Assembly (NCBI RefSeq): GCF_022430545.2
Contig: NZ_CP092488.2
Span: 2,480,001-2,544,000 of the forward strand
Reading direction: 5' to 3'
Length of the DNA stretch: 64,000 bases
Origin: Mycobacterium paraterrae
Lineage (GTDB): Bacteria; Actinomycetota; Actinomycetes; Mycobacteriales; Mycobacteriaceae
Part shown: positions 62,026-64,000 of the stretch, piece after piece
Numbering within the stretch: the first letter of the stretch is position 1
How the letters are laid out: every line of letters begins with the position of its first letter
Program-made: the position numbers and the translations under genes
The notes under the pieces: model-generated
The model's database searches: none
What the model was told of the DNA's origin: nothing
What the model saw: the letters and a program-made list of their open reading frames with translations, nothing else

Positions 62026-63954
62026 GTGGATATCGTGCTCGGGGTCTCGATGGCCCCCACATCGGTTCGGATGTTGCTGGTCGAAGGCGAAAACGCCAAC
62101 GGCGTGACGGTCGAGGACTCCACGTTCGGCATCGCGACCGACGATGACGCGGCGACGCTCAGCGCCGCCGATCAGGTGGTGTCGGCGATCCTGGGCACCC
62201 GCGAGGGCGCCAGCGAGGCCGGTCATGCTCTGACCTCGACGGGGGTTACGTGGACGGACCCCGTCGACGCGGCCGCGTTGCACGACGCGTTGGCGACCCG
62301 CAAGGTCGAGAACGTCATGCTGGTGTCGTCCTTCATGGCCGCCGCCGCGCTTGCGCAGAGGGTTGGTTGCACGGTCGGCGACGCCCATACCGCGTTACTC
62401 TTCCTCGAGCCTGACACCGTGACGTTGGCTCTCGTCGACTCCGCCGACGGATCGATCACCGACGTCCACAAAGAGCTGATGTCCGGCGGCCAGGGAGTCG
62501 CCGAACTTGCCGCGATGGTGGCTGGTTTGGCTGAGCTCGAGACGCAACCGCAGAGCGTGTTCATCGTCGGTTCCGGTGTGGATGTCGCAGCGATCAAGCC
62601 GCAACTGGAGGCGGTGACGACGCTTCCGATCACCGCGGCCGAGGAGCCCGAGACCGCGCTCGCCTGGGGTGCGGCGCTGGCGTCGGCGAACGCTCCGCTG
62701 TTCGCTTCGTCGACCGCGGCGTTGGCCTACGCCCAGGACCCCGGCACCGGCGCGGTCGATCCCTACGCCGTGTCGCCGGGATACCTTGTGGCACCTGATG
62801 TTCCGCTGGGTACTCCGCTGGGCGAAGAGGACCTCGCCTACAGCGCAGTCCCGGACGAGGACGCCGAGGCTCACACCATCGAACAACCGGCGTTGAGTCT
62901 CGAGCAGCCGGACAGCGAACATCAGCGAGGCCCGCTCGTCCTCGTCGGCAGCATCTTGGCGGTGATCTTCGTCGCCGCCGCTCTGTCGTTGGAAGTTGCT
63001 TTGGCCCTTGGTATTCGGCCAAGCGTGGCGTTGTTGCCCCGACCGCTGCAAAACCTCATCATCCAGTCTCCAGCACCCGCTGCGGCTCCGGTTCAGGCCA
63101 GCGCACCCGCACCGGCGGTCAACCACATGATCGCTCCCGCGGTGGTGCCGGCTCCCGCGCACGCGGCCGTTCCGGCTCCGCCGCCCGCGGCGCCTGCTCC
63201 CGCGCCACCCATTCCCGCTGCGCCAGTGCCGCTTCCGGCTGCGCCACCGCTTCCGGCTGCACCTCCAGCGCCCGCTCCTGCGCCGGTGGTCGTCCCGCTG
63301 CCCATCCCGATTCCCGTGCACGCGCCCGTTCCGGTCCATATCCCCGTGCACGCTCCGGCACCGCCGCCGGTGCAGGTGCCGGCTCCGCCGCCGGTGCAGG
63401 TGCCGGCTCCGCCGCCGGTGCAGGTGCCGGATCCGGTGCAGCCTCCAGTGCATTGGCCGGCGCCGAAACCGCCGGTGCATCTGCCCGATCCACAGCAGCC
63501 GGGTCAGATCGGGCCGCCGCAGGGGCCGGGGTCCGAGCCCGGACACCTCCCGCCGCCGGCGGCGCCGCCGCTGATTCCTGGACTGCCGGGACTCGGGATC
63601 CCTGGCCTCTCGCCGCCAGGCGGCTCACCGCAGGGACCGTCATTCAATCCACCAGGCAACGGGCCCGGTGGATTCGGCGGTCCGGGCGGTTTTGGCGGGG
63701 GTAACCCCGGGTTGGGCGGTGGTCCGGGAGGCTTTGGTGGGGGTAATCCCGGTTTCGGTGGCGGTCCGGGCGGTTTTGGCGGCGGCAATCCCGGCTTGGG
63801 CGGTGGTCCGGGAGGCTTTGGCGGCGGTCATAGCCCAGGCGGCTTCGGTGGTGGTGGTGGCTTCGGTGGAGGCGGCTTCGGGCACGGCGGCTTCGGCGGT
63901 GGTGGATTCGGTGGAGGCGGCCACGGCGGCGGCTTTGGCGGGGGACACCATTAG
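62026..63954 (+). CDS. DUF7159-type DnaK-like membrane protein with Pro/Gly-rich tail
   Basis: A 642-residue protein. The N-terminal 230 residues are an actin/Hsp70-like degenerate ATPase fold (DIVLGVSMAPTSVRMLLVEG, VFIVGSGVDVAAI, LAWGAALA); an acidic linker precedes one membrane helix (about 305-325); the outer part is Pro/Ala/Val-rich with PPPVQVPA repeats, then Gly/Phe/Asn-rich with 14-residue repeats ending GGFGGGHH. It has the same plan as the Rv0312-like protein upstream but with a different tail. Such proteins are common in mycobacteria with unknown function. GTG start; the gene ends 46 bases before the window edge. Confidence 0.82.
   Translation: MDIVLGVSMAPTSVRMLLVEGENANGVTVEDSTFGIATDDDAATLSAADQVVSAILGTREGASEAGHALTSTGVTWTDPVDAAALHDALATRKVENVMLVSSFMAAAALAQRVGCTVGDAHTALLFLEPDTVTLALVDSADGSITDVHKELMSGGQGVAELAAMVAGLAELETQPQSVFIVGSGVDVAAIKPQLEAVTTLPITAAEEPETALAWGAALASANAPLFASSTAALAYAQDPGTGAVDPYAVSPGYLVAPDVPLGTPLGEEDLAYSAVPDEDAEAHTIEQPALSLEQPDSEHQRGPLVLVGSILAVIFVAAALSLEVALALGIRPSVALLPRPLQNLIIQSPAPAAAPVQASAPAPAVNHMIAPAVVPAPAHAAVPAPPPAAPAPAPPIPAAPVPLPAAPPLPAAPPAPAPAPVVVPLPIPIPVHAPVPVHIPVHAPAPPPVQVPAPPPVQVPAPPPVQVPDPVQPPVHWPAPKPPVHLPDPQQPGQIGPPQGPGSEPGHLPPPAAPPLIPGLPGLGIPGLSPPGGSPQGPSFNPPGNGPGGFGGPGGFGGGNPGLGGGPGGFGGGNPGFGGGPGGFGGGNPGLGGGPGGFGGGHSPGGFGGGGGFGGGGFGHGGFGGGGFGGGGHGGGFGGGHH
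63361..63430 (+). repeat. Three 24-base tandem repeats (PPPVQVPA)
   Basis: The unit CCGCCGCCGGTGCAGG... repeats three times at 24-base spacing, nearly identical at the DNA level, within the Pro-rich outer part of the DUF7159-type gene. Likely to vary in copy number between strains. Confidence 0.85.
63676..63831 (+). repeat. 42-base tandem repeats (GGPGGFGGGNPGLG)
   Basis: Three full 42-base units (63676-63717, 63718-63759, 63760-63801) and a fourth partial one, encoding a 14-residue Gly-rich unit, alternate between two sequence versions. This gives the extracellular tail an elastic, low-complexity character and is a likely site of replication slippage. Confidence 0.85.
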
Positions 63955-64000
63955 CCGTTTTGCCGGTTGCGTGGCAGGGTAAAATTTCCGCAGAAGGGTC

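Noticed and set aside
1..64000. CRISPR arrays or transposase-bearing insertion sequences
   Set aside because: No array of regularly spaced short repeats and no transposase gene were found on reading either strand; the only repeat clusters are within low-complexity genes and the tRNA-linked 23-bp pair.

Overview
This window is chromosomal DNA from a mycobacterium, high in GC for most of its length. The first 12.3 kb is a nearly complete ESX-3 (type VII secretion) locus in the canonical order eccB3-eccC3-PE5-PPE4-esxG-esxH-espG3-eccD3-mycP3-eccE3. It is followed by genes I recognise from the M. tuberculosis Rv0293c-Rv0321 neighbourhood: tam, stf0, a sulfatase, a bluB-like gene, Rv0307c-, Rv0309-, Rv0310c-, Rv0311-, Rv0312- and Rv0313-like genes, tRNA-Gly and dcd. 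Names taken from M. tuberculosis rest on remembered family and synteny knowledge, not on a search. The species cannot be fixed; PE/PPE, MmpS/MmpL, WhiB and 13E12-type genes put it firmly in Mycobacterium.

Layout. 1-12322: ESX-3 operon, several genes overlapping by 4 bases. The catalytic His of MycP3 and one presumed zinc-ligand His of EsxH are both replaced by Arg. 12323-16339: amidohydrolase, trans-aconitate methyltransferase, Stf0-type sulfotransferase and sulfatase. 16382-18944: proline-rich membrane protein, then a WhiB regulator divergent from an unusual FHA-XRE protein across a spacer with a long inverted repeat. 18948-20122: BluB-like and Rv0307c-like genes. 20188-24847: a 13E12/HNH gene and a low-GC toxin cassette (DUF2563, TNT-domain toxin, candidate immunity gene, one further orphan gene). 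24909-30484: an Rv1747-like FHA-ABC transporter and a PknF/PknH-like kinase flanking conserved Rv0309/Rv0310c-like genes. 31141-35000: Rv0311-0313-like block.

35067-60530 is accessory relative to M. tuberculosis: cutinase, P450 with divergent TetR, a GAP-rich exported protein with a perfect terminator, an L,D-transpeptidase, a three-gene STAS/B12/RsbU operon, a DUF35-thiolase-TetR-MmpS-MmpL block, an M4 protease with an emfourin-type inhibitor, a mycofactocin-type SDR, an FNT channel, a coupled ATP-grasp/beta-lactamase-fold pair, a truncated AurF-like oxygenase, and a 3.8-kb island bounded by a 23-bp direct repeat of the tRNA-Gly 3' end. The core resumes with a small lipoprotein, dcd and a DnaK-like/proline-glycine-rich membrane protein.

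The strongest candidates for something new are: (1) the partner-switching operon at 40315-43471, whose cobalamin-binding protein carries the W-x9-EH and GExH signatures of CarH-type B12 photoreceptors, suggesting a B12/light input to a general-stress switch; (2) the TNT toxin cassette; (3) the ATP-grasp/beta-lactamase pair; and (4) the integrase-less tRNA-Gly island with Vps62-like and LamG-like cargo.
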